Under the pieces are notes generated by a model. That model did no database searches. It saw nothing but the letters and a program-made list of their open reading frames with translations, and was not told the origin of the DNA. A DNA stretch of 13,781 nt from Geobacter sp. (GTDB lineage: Bacteria; Desulfobacterota; Desulfuromonadia; Geobacterales; Pseudopelobacteraceae), in NCBI GenBank assembly GCA_027346925.1, contig DAIERH010000042.1, positions 1 through 13,781 of the forward strand. Reading direction: 5' to 3'. Shown in pieces: positions 1 to 7,615 of this stretch. The translations under genes and the position numbers were made by a program. The stretch's first letter is position 1. Each line of letters opens with the position of its first letter.

Positions 1-318
1 GCACCGTTCCACTGTTCGGTGGTGGCGCTCAACACCAAGGATACCGGCGTCATGGCCGCGGCCGGGGAAATCTACTTCAAGCTCGAAAAACTCGGGATAG
101 AGGTCCTGTTCGACGACCGTGACGAACGGCCCGGTGTCAAGTTCAAGGACAACGATCTGATCGGCATCCCGCTGCGGGTCGTGGTGGGGAGCAAGGGGCT
201 GGCCGAGGGGAAGGTTGAACTCAAGATCCGCCAGGGGGGCGAGGTGCTCCTGCTCCCGATCGAGGAGGCCATCGCCAGGGTCAAGGGGATGGTGGCCGAG
301 GCGCTGAAGTACGAGTAA
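1..318 (+). CDS. proS: Prolyl-tRNA synthetase, C-terminal fragment (5' end outside window)
   Basis: This is the last 105 codons of a class II prolyl-tRNA synthetase, which charges tRNA-Pro with proline in the cytoplasm. The frame is open from base 1 and ends at TAA 316-318, so the gene begins upstream of the window. The visible part is the C-terminal anticodon-binding domain: an opening [11 protein letters not shown] strand, an alpha/beta segment with [18 protein letters not shown], then [14 protein letters not shown] and a final strand and helix ending in ALKYE. The [20 protein letters not shown]-type block is characteristic of bacterial ProS. The protein ends soon after this domain, as bacterial ProS normally does. 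The catalytic domain and the editing insertion cannot be seen here. There is no obvious terminator between its stop and the next gene 33 bp downstream, although a palindrome lies there. Confidence 0.95.
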   Translation, partial: [105 protein letters not shown]

Positions 319-333
319 GATGCTTCAGATCCA

Positions 334-353
334 ATTATACGAGGTCGTATAAT
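334..353. promoter_or_regulatory. 20-bp palindrome over the RBS and start of the CoA ligase gene
   Basis: The sequence ATTATACGAGGTCGTATAAT is an inverted repeat with 9-bp arms, mismatched only at the central GG. It contains the Shine-Dalgarno-like GAGG (341-344) and the first two bases of the ATG at 352. Each arm carries a TATAAT hexamer, one on each strand (348-353 on +, 334-339 on -). As DNA it resembles an operator for a dimeric repressor. As RNA it could form an 8-bp stem with an AGGU loop that ties up the start codon. The symmetry is directly seen; the role is inferred. Confidence 0.55.
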
Positions 354-1662
354 GCAACATACCGATGTCTGGGACCCGCAACACGAATGCATGCCGCGCG
401 AGGAGTTGGAGCAGCTCCAGCTTGAGCGCCTCCAGGCGACCCTTAACCGGGCCTATAAAAACGTCACCTGCTACCGCACCAAGTTCAACGAGCAGGGGAT
501 CGTGCCCGAGGACATCACCTCGCTTGCCGACCTCTCAAAGCTCCCCTTTACCACCAAGGAGGATCTGCGGGTCAACTATCCCTACGGCATGTTCGCCGTG
601 CCGCTCCGGGAGGTGGTTCGCATCCACTCCTCGTCCGGCACCACCGGCAAGCCGACCGTGGTGGGGTACACCAGGAACGACCTGAAGACCTGGTCAAACC
701 TGGTGGCGCGTTTCATGACCGCGGCCGGCGTGACCCACGACGACGTGGTACAGATCGCCTTCGGCTACGGCATGTTCACCGGCGCATTTGGCCTGCATTA
801 CGGTTCCGAGGCCATCGGCGCCGCCGTTATCCCCATGAGCGGCGGCAACACCGAGAAGCAGATCATGATCATGCAGGACTACAAGAGCACGGTCCTGGTC
901 TGCACCCCCAGCTACGCCGTCACCATTGCCGACCGTCTGGACAAGATGGGGGTCGATCCCAAGACGCTTGCGCTCCGGGTGGGGTTGTTCGGCGGTGAAC
1001 CATGGTCCGAGGCCATGCGCCGGGAGATCGAGTCGCGTCTCCTGATCAGCGCTACGGACAACTACGGCCTGTCCGAGGTCATCGGTCCGGGCGTGGCCGG
1101 TGAATGCCGCTGCAAGTGCGGCATGCACATCTTCGAGGATGCCTTTATTCCCGAGATCATCGACCCGGATACCTGCCGGGTGCTGCCGCCGGGCAGCGTG
1201 GGGGAGCTGGTGCTGACGACCCTCAGCAAGGAGGCCTTCCCGATGATCCGCTACCGGACCCGGGACATCACCAGCCTCGACTACGGCACCTGCGAGTGCG
1301 GCCGCACCCTGGTCAGGATGAAGAAGACCATGGGCCGCTCCGATGACATGCTGATCATCAAGGGAGTCAACGTCTTTCCATCGCAGATCGAAGAGGTCCT
1401 GGTGGCCGTCGAGGGGTGCGAACCCCATTACCAACTCGTGATCGACCGCAAAGGTGCACTGGACACGCTTGAGGTCTGTATCGAGGTGACCGAAAACATC
1501 TTCTTCGATGAGATGAAACGCCAGCGCGCCTTTCTTGAGATGGTGGAGAAGCGCATAGATTCGGTGCTGGGGGTCGGCGTCAGCGTCCATCTGGTCGAGC
1601 CGAACAGCATCCCGCGCCACGAGGGCAAGGCCGCCCGGATCATAGACAGGCGCGTAACGTAA
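352..1662 (+). CDS. paaK: Phenylacetate-CoA ligase family (PaaK-type) AMP-forming ligase
   Basis: This 436-residue protein matches the length and motif order of PaaK-type ligases, which activate phenylacetate or related aryl acids to CoA thioesters using ATP. Visible features are the N-terminal WDPQHECMPREELEQLQ block, the P-loop SSSGTTGKPT (residues 93-102), YGLSE (238-242) with the acidic metal-binding position, and YRTRDI (301-306). The hinge region GRSDDMLIIKGVNVFPSQIE follows at 328-347, and the C-terminal GKAARI (425-430) carries the likely catalytic lysine (K426). Cysteines in CRCKCGMH (252-259) and CEC (314-316) resemble the metal-binding cysteines of this family. ATG 352 has GAGG 7 bases upstream and gives the usual family N-terminus; ATG 391 is a less likely alternative. 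Substrate specificity cannot be read from sequence; indoleacetate or benzoate-like acids are possible. No other aromatic-catabolism gene is present, so the pathway is unknown. Confidence 0.92.
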   Translation: MQHTDVWDPQHECMPREELEQLQLERLQATLNRAYKNVTCYRTKFNEQGIVPEDITSLADLSKLPFTTKEDLRVNYPYGMFAVPLREVVRIHSSSGTTGKPTVVGYTRNDLKTWSNLVARFMTAAGVTHDDVVQIAFGYGMFTGAFGLHYGSEAIGAAVIPMSGGNTEKQIMIMQDYKSTVLVCTPSYAVTIADRLDKMGVDPKTLALRVGLFGGEPWSEAMRREIESRLLISATDNYGLSEVIGPGVAGECRCKCGMHIFEDAFIPEIIDPDTCRVLPPGSVGELVLTTLSKEAFPMIRYRTRDITSLDYGTCECGRTLVRMKKTMGRSDDMLIIKGVNVFPSQIEEVLVAVEGCEPHYQLVIDRKGALDTLEVCIEVTENIFFDEMKRQRAFLEMVEKRIDSVLGVGVSVHLVEPNSIPRHEGKAARIIDRRVT

Positions 1663-1693
1663 CATCTCACTCCATTCATTATCGTGAAAGTAA

Positions 1694-1732
1694 CCCGGCC
1701 GCTGACCGGCATTCCGTACCGGGCGGGCCGGG
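1694..1732 (+). other. GC-rich inverted repeat between the CoA ligase gene and der
   Basis: CCCGGCC (1694-1700) pairs with GGCCGGG (1726-1732), and a nested CCGG/CCGG pair lies inside. No T-run follows (the next bases are GTTCTGCACG), so it is not a standard intrinsic terminator. It could be a stable 5' leader hairpin for der, a weak terminator, or chance pairing in GC-rich DNA. The rest of the 106-bp gap 1663-1768 shows only the RBS-like AGGGAA before der. Confidence 0.3.
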
Positions 1733-1768
1733 GTTCTGCACGCCGTTTAGACACCCTTAGGGAACCTT

Positions 1769-3115
1769 ATGAAACCAATCGTTGCAATCGTCGGCCGCCC
1801 AAACGTGGGCAAGTCCACCCTGTTCAACCGCCTGCTGGGCCATCGCCGCGCCATCGTGGACGATACCCCCGGCGTGACCCGCGACCGCAACTACGCCGCC
1901 ATCAACCGCTTCGAGAAACCGTTCATCCTGATCGATACCGGCGGGTTCGAGCCGGTCACCGAGGATCGGCTGCTCCAGCAGATGCGTGAACAGTCGAAGC
2001 TGGCCATGGACGAGGCGGACGTGATCATCTTCCTGATGGATGCGCGCAGCGGCCTGACCCCGGCCGACGTGGAGGTGGCCGAGATGCTGCGCCGCGTCAG
2101 GAAGCCGGTCTTCTACGTGGTCAACAAGGTGGACGGCGACAAGCTGGAGAACGAGTCGGCCGAGTTTTACTCCTTGGGGATCGAGCAGTTGTACACCATT
2201 TCGGCCGAGCACAACCGCGGCGTTATCGACCTGGTGGAAAACCTGATGGAAGTGTTCCCTGCCGCTTCCGCCGGCGAGGATGATCAGGAACTCACCAGGA
2301 TCGCCGTGGTGGGGCGTCCCAATGTGGGAAAATCATCGCTGGTCAACCGATTGCTGGGATTCGAACGCGTGGTGGCAAACCCCACCGCCGGCACCACCCG
2401 TGATTCGGTTGACACCCTTTTTACCTGCAACAAAAAGCCCTACCTGCTGATCGATACGGCCGGCATCAGGCGCAAGGGAAAGACCACTGAAAAGCTGGAG
2501 AAGTACAGCGTGGTGGATGCCCTGCGCAGTATCGAGAGGGCCGACGTGGTCCTGGTGGTTCTCAGCGCCGAGGACGGTGTGACCGAGCAGGACGAGCGCA
2601 TTGCCGGTTATGTCCATGAGGCCGGCAAGGGGTGCGTCTTCGTGGTCAACAAGTGGGACATCCCGGAGAAGGACAACAGCACGCTGGGCATCTACGTGGA
2701 CAAGGTCAGGACCGGCTTCAAATACCTGGCCTACGCCCCGATCGTGTTTGTCTCCGCCAAGAGCGGCCAACGCATAGGCCGGATCATTACCACTGTCGAT
2801 GAGGTCATGGAACAGTACTCCCGCCGTGTGACGACCTCGGATCTCAACCGCGTCTTTTCCGAGGCTACCGAGGCCCACCATGCGCCGCTGGCCCACGGCC
2901 GACGGGTCAAATTCTACTTCGCCACCCAGGTGGGCACCCGGCCGCCGGCCTTTGTCATATTCACCAATCAACCCGACAGTATCCATTTCTCCTACGAGCG
3001 CTACCTGACCAACCGTTTCCGCGAGGCATTCGGTTTCAACGGCACGCCCCTTCGTCTCATGTTCCGGGGAAGAGATAAAAACGCCTCCCCGCGACGCCCC
3101 CGCAAGGCAGCATAA
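1769..3115 (+). CDS. der: Ribosome biogenesis GTPase Der (EngA)
   Basis: Der is an essential bacterial GTPase that assists maturation of the 50S ribosomal subunit. At 448 residues the protein has the family's diagnostic architecture of two tandem GTPase domains and a C-terminal KH-like domain. Domain 1 has G1 GRPNVGKS (9-16), G2-region TPGVTRDR (33-40), G3 DTGG (56-59) and G4 NKVD (119-122). Domain 2 has G1 GRPNVGKS (182-189), TAGTTRD (206-212), G3 DTAG (229-232) and G4 NKWD (294-297). The KH-like region covers about 355-435, including PPAFVIFTN and the ERYLTNRFREAFGFNGTPLRL block. The tail ends in a short basic segment (PRRPRKAA). ATG 1769 is preceded by an AGGGAA Shine-Dalgarno. All nucleotide-binding motifs are intact. 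The gene is not functionally linked to the che genes downstream, from which it is separated by an 84-bp gap. Confidence 0.98.
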   Translation: MKPIVAIVGRPNVGKSTLFNRLLGHRRAIVDDTPGVTRDRNYAAINRFEKPFILIDTGGFEPVTEDRLLQQMREQSKLAMDEADVIIFLMDARSGLTPADVEVAEMLRRVRKPVFYVVNKVDGDKLENESAEFYSLGIEQLYTISAEHNRGVIDLVENLMEVFPAASAGEDDQELTRIAVVGRPNVGKSSLVNRLLGFERVVANPTAGTTRDSVDTLFTCNKKPYLLIDTAGIRRKGKTTEKLEKYSVVDALRSIERADVVLVVLSAEDGVTEQDERIAGYVHEAGKGCVFVVNKWDIPEKDNSTLGIYVDKVRTGFKYLAYAPIVFVSAKSGQRIGRIITTVDEVMEQYSRRVTTSDLNRVFSEATEAHHAPLAHGRRVKFYFATQVGTRPPAFVIFTNQPDSIHFSYERYLTNRFREAFGFNGTPLRLMFRGRDKNASPRRPRKAA

Positions 3116-3119
3116 AGAC

Positions 3120-3149
3120 TTTACTTTGGCGGCGGTGATGGGGTATTAT
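3120..3149 (+). promoter_or_regulatory. Candidate sigma70-type promoter before the chemosensory block
   Basis: TTTACT (3120-3125) and TATTAT (3144-3149) are separated by 18 bp, matching 4/6 and 5/6 of the -35 and -10 consensus. They lie in the only non-coding gap upstream of the DUF4388-receiver gene, about 50 bp before its ATG. An AT-rich -10 in GC-rich DNA adds some weight. This is a pattern match only, and transcription reading through from der is also possible. Confidence 0.35.
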
Positions 3150-3199
3150 TCAACCGTTTTGAGTACCCTACCAAGCATCATACAACGAGGCATCTCCCC

Positions 3200-4255
3200 A
3201 TGAGCCTTGTCGGGAACCTGCAAGAACTCGGTCTGGGTGAGATCCTGCAGATTGTCAGCCTCAGCAGGAAGACCGGGGTCCTCGCCCTCCACGGCAACGG
3301 CCGGGAAGGCTCAATCGTGTTCCGCCAGGGGCAGGTGGTCAGGGCTTCCTCCAGCATGCATCAACAGAGTCTGGGCAGGCTGCTCATCCAAAAAGGGGTG
3401 ATCGATCTCGCCATCTTGCGCAAGGCCCTGGCTCTCCAGCAGGAAGAAGGCTTCTGCGAACGCCTCGGCGTGATCCTGATCAAACGTTTCGACGTGGCCA
3501 ATGATGCGATCGAGGAGGTTGTCCGGCGGCAGATCGAAAACGCGGTTTTCTCGTTGTTTGAATGGTCCGAGGGGGAGTTCGAGTTCGATGTGCGGGACCA
3601 CGTGGAGACCGTGGACAGCATCAGGATGGACCCGTTGCAGTTCATGCTCGATCAGGGACTCAACCCGCAGTTTCTGGCCCTGGAAGCTGCGCGGCTGCTG
3701 GACGAGATGCATCATGCTCCGGCCGGCCCGGAACACGGACCCGCCGGCAGCGGCGCCGATGACGGCGAAGAATTCGCCTTTAACCTGGTGAACGACGCCG
3801 GCTTGGCCGGCAGCGGGCCGCTGGTCATCGTTGACGACGACGGGCCGACTCTCCAGGTTCTGGCTGCCGGGATGCGGGAAAACGGTTTTGACGTGCTTGC
3901 CATGACCGGCAGCGAGGAGACCCTTATCAAGGTCGATACCCTCTTCCGTGCGGGGAGCCGCCCCACGGTCCTGATCGACCTGATCATGCCCAGGATGGAC
4001 GGCAGCGGCTACCTCGGCGGCCTTGAACTGCTGGAGCTCTTGCACAACAATTTCAAGGAACTGCCCATCATTGTGATGGCTGACTTCCATCACGGCAATG
4101 CCGAGGAGAGTTTGAGCGGCATGGGGTATCCGCTCATCATGAAACCCCGGAGCGCCGAGGTGGGGGAGCCGGAAATAATCCGGAAATTCCTGGCCACGCT
4201 CGTGTCCGAGATCCGGAAGGCCCAGGCGGGCAGTCCACGGAAAAGCACATCATGA
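3200..4255 (+). CDS. DUF4388 domain-receiver domain protein
   Basis: This 351-residue protein has two parts. Residues 1-170 resemble DUF4388 (the PatA-type N-terminal domain): MSLVGNLQELGLGEILQIVS, then KTGVLALHG, GSIVFRQGQVVRAS, and an EWSEGEFEFD segment near 121-130. A low-complexity linker rich in Ala, Gly and Pro (about 172-190) leads to a response-regulator receiver domain (207-337). Its acidic pocket is D212-D214, the likely phosphoacceptor is D260 in LIDLIMPRMDG, and the conserved lysine is K315 in MKPR. Two features are odd. Residues SGYLGG (268-273) appear inserted after the MDG turn, and the usual switch Thr/Ser after beta-4 appears to be Ala294 (IIVMADF). ATG 3200 has CGAGG upstream. 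Its position just before cheY suggests a role as input to or output from the CheA pathway. There is no DNA-binding domain. Confidence 0.85.
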   Translation: MSLVGNLQELGLGEILQIVSLSRKTGVLALHGNGREGSIVFRQGQVVRASSSMHQQSLGRLLIQKGVIDLAILRKALALQQEEGFCERLGVILIKRFDVANDAIEEVVRRQIENAVFSLFEWSEGEFEFDVRDHVETVDSIRMDPLQFMLDQGLNPQFLALEAARLLDEMHHAPAGPEHGPAGSGADDGEEFAFNLVNDAGLAGSGPLVIVDDDGPTLQVLAAGMRENGFDVLAMTGSEETLIKVDTLFRAGSRPTVLIDLIMPRMDGSGYLGGLELLELLHNNFKELPIIVMADFHHGNAEESLSGMGYPLIMKPRSAEVGEPEIIRKFLATLVSEIRKAQAGSPRKSTS

Positions 4256-4274
4256 TCGAGCAACGACTTTGCAT

Positions 4275-4280
4275 AAGGAG
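4275..4280 (+). promoter_or_regulatory. Ribosome binding site that sets the cheY start
   Basis: AAGGAG lies 6 bases before GTG 4287. This is a near-consensus Shine-Dalgarno and rules out the longer in-frame TTG start at 4269, which lies upstream of it. The GTG start also gives a normal CheY N-terminus (MGTKTILIADDS). Confidence 0.85.
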
Positions 4281-4286
4281 CCACCG

Positions 4287-4664
4287 GTGGGCACCAAGAC
4301 AATACTGATTGCTGACGACTCCAGGGCCATGAGGGCAATGCTGACCTCGACACTCGAAGCCCTCGACGATTGCCGCATCGTCGAGGCCTCCAGCGGATTC
4401 GAGGCCATGCGCCTTTTGCCGCGCGAAAAGGTGGATCTCGTTCTCACGGATATCAACATGCCCGATATCAACGGGCTCGAATTGATCAGTTACATGCGCA
4501 ACAACCCCAACTATCAGGATATCCCCATCATCATCATCTCCACCGAGGGAAGCCAGAAGGACATCGAACGCGGCAAGCTGCTGGGCGCCAACGACTATGT
4601 GGTAAAGCCTTTTGACCCCGCCACCCTTCAGGAACTGCTGCAAAAGTATCTGAACAGGGCCTGA
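4287..4664 (+). CDS. cheY: CheY-type single-domain response regulator
   Basis: This 125-residue protein is a stand-alone receiver domain of normal CheY length. CheA would phosphorylate it, and the phosphorylated form carries the signal to the output machinery. All key residues are present: the acidic pair D10-D11 (ILIADDS), phosphoacceptor D55 (LVLTDINMPDING), switch T86 (IIIISTEG) and K107 (VVKPF). No output domain follows. The gene sits 31 bp after the DUF4388-receiver gene and 27 bp before cheA, which makes it the likely cognate regulator of that kinase. The GTG start is supported by AAGGAG at 4275-4280. Whether it acts on a flagellar switch, a pilus motor or another target cannot be told from sequence. 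No CheZ or CheC phosphatase is in the window. Confidence 0.95.
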   Translation: MGTKTILIADDSRAMRAMLTSTLEALDDCRIVEASSGFEAMRLLPREKVDLVLTDINMPDINGLELISYMRNNPNYQDIPIIIISTEGSQKDIERGKLLGANDYVVKPFDPATLQELLQKYLNRA

Positions 4665-4691
4665 CCGGGATACCTGGTCGAGTAATCAGCC

Positions 4692-6800
4692 ATGAGTGAT
4701 TCCAGCGCATCAGTCAGCAAAGCGGTCAAGGACTTCCTGATGGAGGCCGAGGAGATCACGGATCTGCTCGGTTCCGAGCTGGCTGACCTGGCCGATGCGG
4801 CCGAAAGCGGCGACCTGAACCCGGACCTGGTGAACTCCATCTTCAGGGGAGCCCACTCGCTGAAGGGGCTTGCCGGCATGTTCGGCTTCGCCGCTATCGC
4901 CGAACTGTCCCACAACATGGAAAACCTGCTGGACTGCCTGCGCCTGGGCAAGCTGAACCTGGACCAGCCCCTGATCGCCGTACTCTTCCAGGCCCACGAA
5001 CTCCTGACCTCCCTCGTGCGTTCCGTTGCCGAAGGCGCCACCGCCGCCCACTCCGCCGATCTCGCCGCATGCATCACCAAGATCAATGCCCTTCTGGCAC
5101 CGCCGGAAGAACAGGTCGGCGTATCGCCACTCTCGCAACTCGGGCTGTCGGAACGGATACAGGACGCCTTGACCGAATACGAGGAACACCGCCTTCAGGA
5201 TAACCTCTCCCGGGGGAGGAGCATCTACATCATTCATACCTCGTTCGACCTGTCCACCTTCGATCAGGAACTGGCCCGCATATCCGATCAACTCAAGACG
5301 TACGGCGAGGTAATCAGCGTGCTCCCCAGCGTGGGGGGCAACATGGAAACCCACATCGACTTCGACATCCTGTTCGGCACCACCCGGCAGTCCGATGATC
5401 TGGAGCGGCTGGTGGAAAACGACGCAGTCACCGTCACGCGACTGGGTAAGGCAACTCCTCCAACGGCTCCGCCTCCGCCCGTTTCGCCGCAGCCTCCCCG
5501 CCACGCCGCGACTCCGGCTGCGAGCCCCGCCCATGATGCCGTAGCGGCGCCGGCGCCGGCTTTGCCGGGCCCGGTGCCCGTGGTCGGCGACGATGCCGCC
5601 CAAACCGCCAAGAGCATGAGCCGCACGGTGCGCGTCGATATCGGCAAACTGGACGAATTGATGAACATTGTCGGCGAACTGGTGCTGGCCCATTCATCCA
5701 TCTCCGGTGTCGCCACCCGCATGCGCACGGAAGGTTTTTCACGCATGGCCGTTGAACTGGGCAAGGCCACCAAGGCCCTTGAGCGCAAGCTGACCGATCT
5801 TCAGAAGGGGGTCATGGAGATCCGCATGATCCCGGTGGGCCAGCTCTATGAGAAGATGTCCCGCATTGTCCGCAAGATCTCCCGCGAACAGGGCAAGAAG
5901 GTGGAACTGAAATTCCACGGCGCCGACACGGAACTGGACAAACTGATCGTCGAGGATATCTCGGACCCGATGATGCATATCATCAGAAACGCCATCGACC
6001 ACGGCATCGAGGCCCCGGAGAGACGCCTGGCCCTGGGCAAGGATGAGAAGGGAACCATCAGGATATCGTCGTATCAGAAGGGCAACCACGTCGTGATCGA
6101 GGTTGAGGACGACGGTGGCGGCATCGACATCGAACGGGTCAAGGCCAAGGCCCAGCAAAAGGGATTTGTTCAGGATATCGGCGGCGTATCCGACAAGGAG
6201 GCGCTCGATTTCATATTCCTGCCCGGGTTTTCCACCAACGACAAGGTCAACGAGGTGTCGGGGCGGGGCGTGGGCATGGATGTTGTCAGGAACAATATCG
6301 CCGCCGTCTCGGGCATGGTCGATATCGAGACCGTGGCAGGGAAGGGAACGCGTTTCATCATCACCCTGCCCATCACCCTGGCCATCATCAAGGCGCTGAT
6401 CATCGCCAGCAGCGGCAGGACCTACGCCATTCCCATCTCGTCGGTGCTGGAGTCGTTGCTTCTGACCGAGAAGGATATCAGGACCGTGGAGCGCAAGGAG
6501 GTCATTCAACTGCGGGAGACCACCCTGCCGCTTCTGGGTCTGGACGCCTTCTTCGGCATCGAGCGCCGGGGGGAGCGTCACGGCGAGTTCTACGTGGTTG
6601 TGGTCGGGGTGGCCGAAAAACGGCTGGGTATCGTGGTGGACGACCTGCTGGGACAGCAGGATATCGTCATAAAGTCACTGGGCGAGGTGTTCAGGCGTTT
6701 TCGGGGGATTTCGGGGGCAGCCGACCTGGGGGATCAACGGACGATCCTGGTGCTCGATGTGGGCGGCATGGTCAACGAAGCCATGAGAAGCGGAAACTGA
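4692..6800 (+). CDS. cheA: Chemotaxis histidine kinase CheA
   Basis: This 702-residue protein is the histidine autokinase of the system; with CheW and receptors it phosphorylates CheY and CheB. P1 (Hpt) covers about 10-135, with phosphorylated H55 in FRGAHSLKGLAGMFGF. A P2-like alpha/beta segment lies at about 177-250 (RSIYIIHTSFDLSTF onward). A Pro/Ala-rich linker spans 254-305. P3 dimerization helices follow (about 310-395, VRVDIGKLDELMNIVGELVL). The P4 ATPase domain has the N-box HIIRNAIDHGIE (429-440), G1 EDDGGGID (472-479), F-box PGFST (511-515) and G2 GRGVGMDVV (524-532). The P5 CheW-like domain runs from about 565 to the end. There is no fused receiver domain, unlike FrzE-type hybrids. 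The ribosome binding site is weak (GAG about 9 bases upstream of ATG 4692), so translation may depend on coupling to cheY. All catalytic motifs look intact. Confidence 0.97.
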   Translation: MSDSSASVSKAVKDFLMEAEEITDLLGSELADLADAAESGDLNPDLVNSIFRGAHSLKGLAGMFGFAAIAELSHNMENLLDCLRLGKLNLDQPLIAVLFQAHELLTSLVRSVAEGATAAHSADLAACITKINALLAPPEEQVGVSPLSQLGLSERIQDALTEYEEHRLQDNLSRGRSIYIIHTSFDLSTFDQELARISDQLKTYGEVISVLPSVGGNMETHIDFDILFGTTRQSDDLERLVENDAVTVTRLGKATPPTAPPPPVSPQPPRHAATPAASPAHDAVAAPAPALPGPVPVVGDDAAQTAKSMSRTVRVDIGKLDELMNIVGELVLAHSSISGVATRMRTEGFSRMAVELGKATKALERKLTDLQKGVMEIRMIPVGQLYEKMSRIVRKISREQGKKVELKFHGADTELDKLIVEDISDPMMHIIRNAIDHGIEAPERRLALGKDEKGTIRISSYQKGNHVVIEVEDDGGGIDIERVKAKAQQKGFVQDIGGVSDKEALDFIFLPGFSTNDKVNEVSGRGVGMDVVRNNIAAVSGMVDIETVAGKGTRFIITLPITLAIIKALIIASSGRTYAIPISSVLESLLLTEKDIRTVERKEVIQLRETTLPLLGLDAFFGIERRGERHGEFYVVVVGVAEKRLGIVVDDLLGQQDIVIKSLGEVFRRFRGISGAADLGDQRTILVLDVGGMVNEAMRSGN

Positions 6801-6805
6801 CAGCC

Positions 6806-7606
6806 ATGTACAAGACCTACTTCGGATTCCGGGAGAAACCGTTCAGCAAGACCCCTGATCCCCGCTTTCTCTTCTTGAGCAGCGGGCACGAGGAGGCCCT
6901 GGCACGGCTGGAATTCGTGCTGGAGGAACGGGAAATCGCCGTGTTGACCGGCGATATCGGCTGCGGCAAGACCACCCTCTCGCGGGCCCTGATGGACCGG
7001 CTCGGTGATGACTACCGTTTTTGTTTTATCGTCAATCCCCGTCTGACAGCCGCCGAATTCCTCCGCACAACGGCCAGGCTGCTGGAGGTGGAAAACCCGG
7101 CCGCCTCAAAGGATGCCCTGCTGGAGCAGATCAACAGTGTGGTCTATGGGTGGTATCAGAAGGGGATCTGCCCGGTTATCGTGATCGATGAGGCCCAGAT
7201 GATCATCGACACCGAGGTGTTTGACGAGATCCGGCTCCTGACCAATTTTCAGTTGGATGACCGCAACCTGCTGGGGGTGGTCATCATGGGGCAGCCGGAA
7301 CTGCGCGCCATGCTCGCCTCGCCCCGCTTCGAGCCGCTGCGCCAGCGGATTGCGCTCCACTACCACCTGCAGCCGCTGTCCTTGGACGAGACCATGGAAT
7401 ACCTCGATTTCCGCCTTGAGGTGGCGGGTGGGACGCCGGGGCTTTTCACGCCCGATGCGGTGCAGAAGATATTCGAGCTGACCGGCGGGGTGCCGCGCAG
7501 GATCAACTCCATGGCCACCAACGCCCTGCTGGTGGCGTACGGCAGCGATGCGTCGCTGATCGACTCGGCCATAATCGATGAAATCAAAGATGAACTCATG
7601 ATGTAG
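6806..7606 (+). CDS. ExeA/GspA-like AAA ATPase in the che operon
   Basis: This 266-residue soluble AAA-type ATPase resembles the ATPase part of ExeA/GspA (type II secretion assembly) and the ATPases of exopolysaccharide/exosortase loci. The N-terminus MYKTYFGFREKPFSKTPDPR with FLFLSSGHEEAL is a family hallmark. Walker A is GDIGCGKTT (49-57), Walker B is VIVIDEAQ (124-131), the sensor-1 region is VIMGQPEL (159-166), candidate arginine fingers lie at R179-R181 (PLRQRI), and sensor-2-like GGVPRRIN is at 227-234. The transmembrane helix and peptidoglycan-binding tail of full ExeA are absent, so it is probably cytoplasmic. It starts 5 bp after the cheA stop and ends 9 bp before cheW, so it is very likely co-transcribed with them. 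Its role in signalling is unknown; it might remodel receptor-kinase arrays or link them to a surface apparatus. That is inference. Confidence 0.88.
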   Translation: MYKTYFGFREKPFSKTPDPRFLFLSSGHEEALARLEFVLEEREIAVLTGDIGCGKTTLSRALMDRLGDDYRFCFIVNPRLTAAEFLRTTARLLEVENPAASKDALLEQINSVVYGWYQKGICPVIVIDEAQMIIDTEVFDEIRLLTNFQLDDRNLLGVVIMGQPELRAMLASPRFEPLRQRIALHYHLQPLSLDETMEYLDFRLEVAGGTPGLFTPDAVQKIFELTGGVPRRINSMATNALLVAYGSDASLIDSAIIDEIKDELMM

Positions 7607-7615
7607 GCGGAAACC

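Noticed and set aside
334..353. Palindrome read as an intrinsic terminator for proS
   Set aside because: The stem is AT-rich and no T-run follows it; the next bases are the start of the CoA ligase gene.
694..1665. 323-codon open frame on the - strand across the CoA ligase gene
   Set aside because: It is antisense to a gene with clear family motifs, its translation is low-complexity and rich in His, Asp and Gly, and long antisense frames are expected in high-GC DNA.
4269..4286. Upstream TTG start for cheY
   Set aside because: The near-consensus AAGGAG at 4275-4280 would lie inside the gene, while GTG 4287 sits at ideal spacing after it and gives a normal CheY N-terminus.
5739..6581. 280-codon open frame on the - strand within cheA
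   Set aside because: It is fully antisense to the conserved CheA kinase core and has no recognisable motif.
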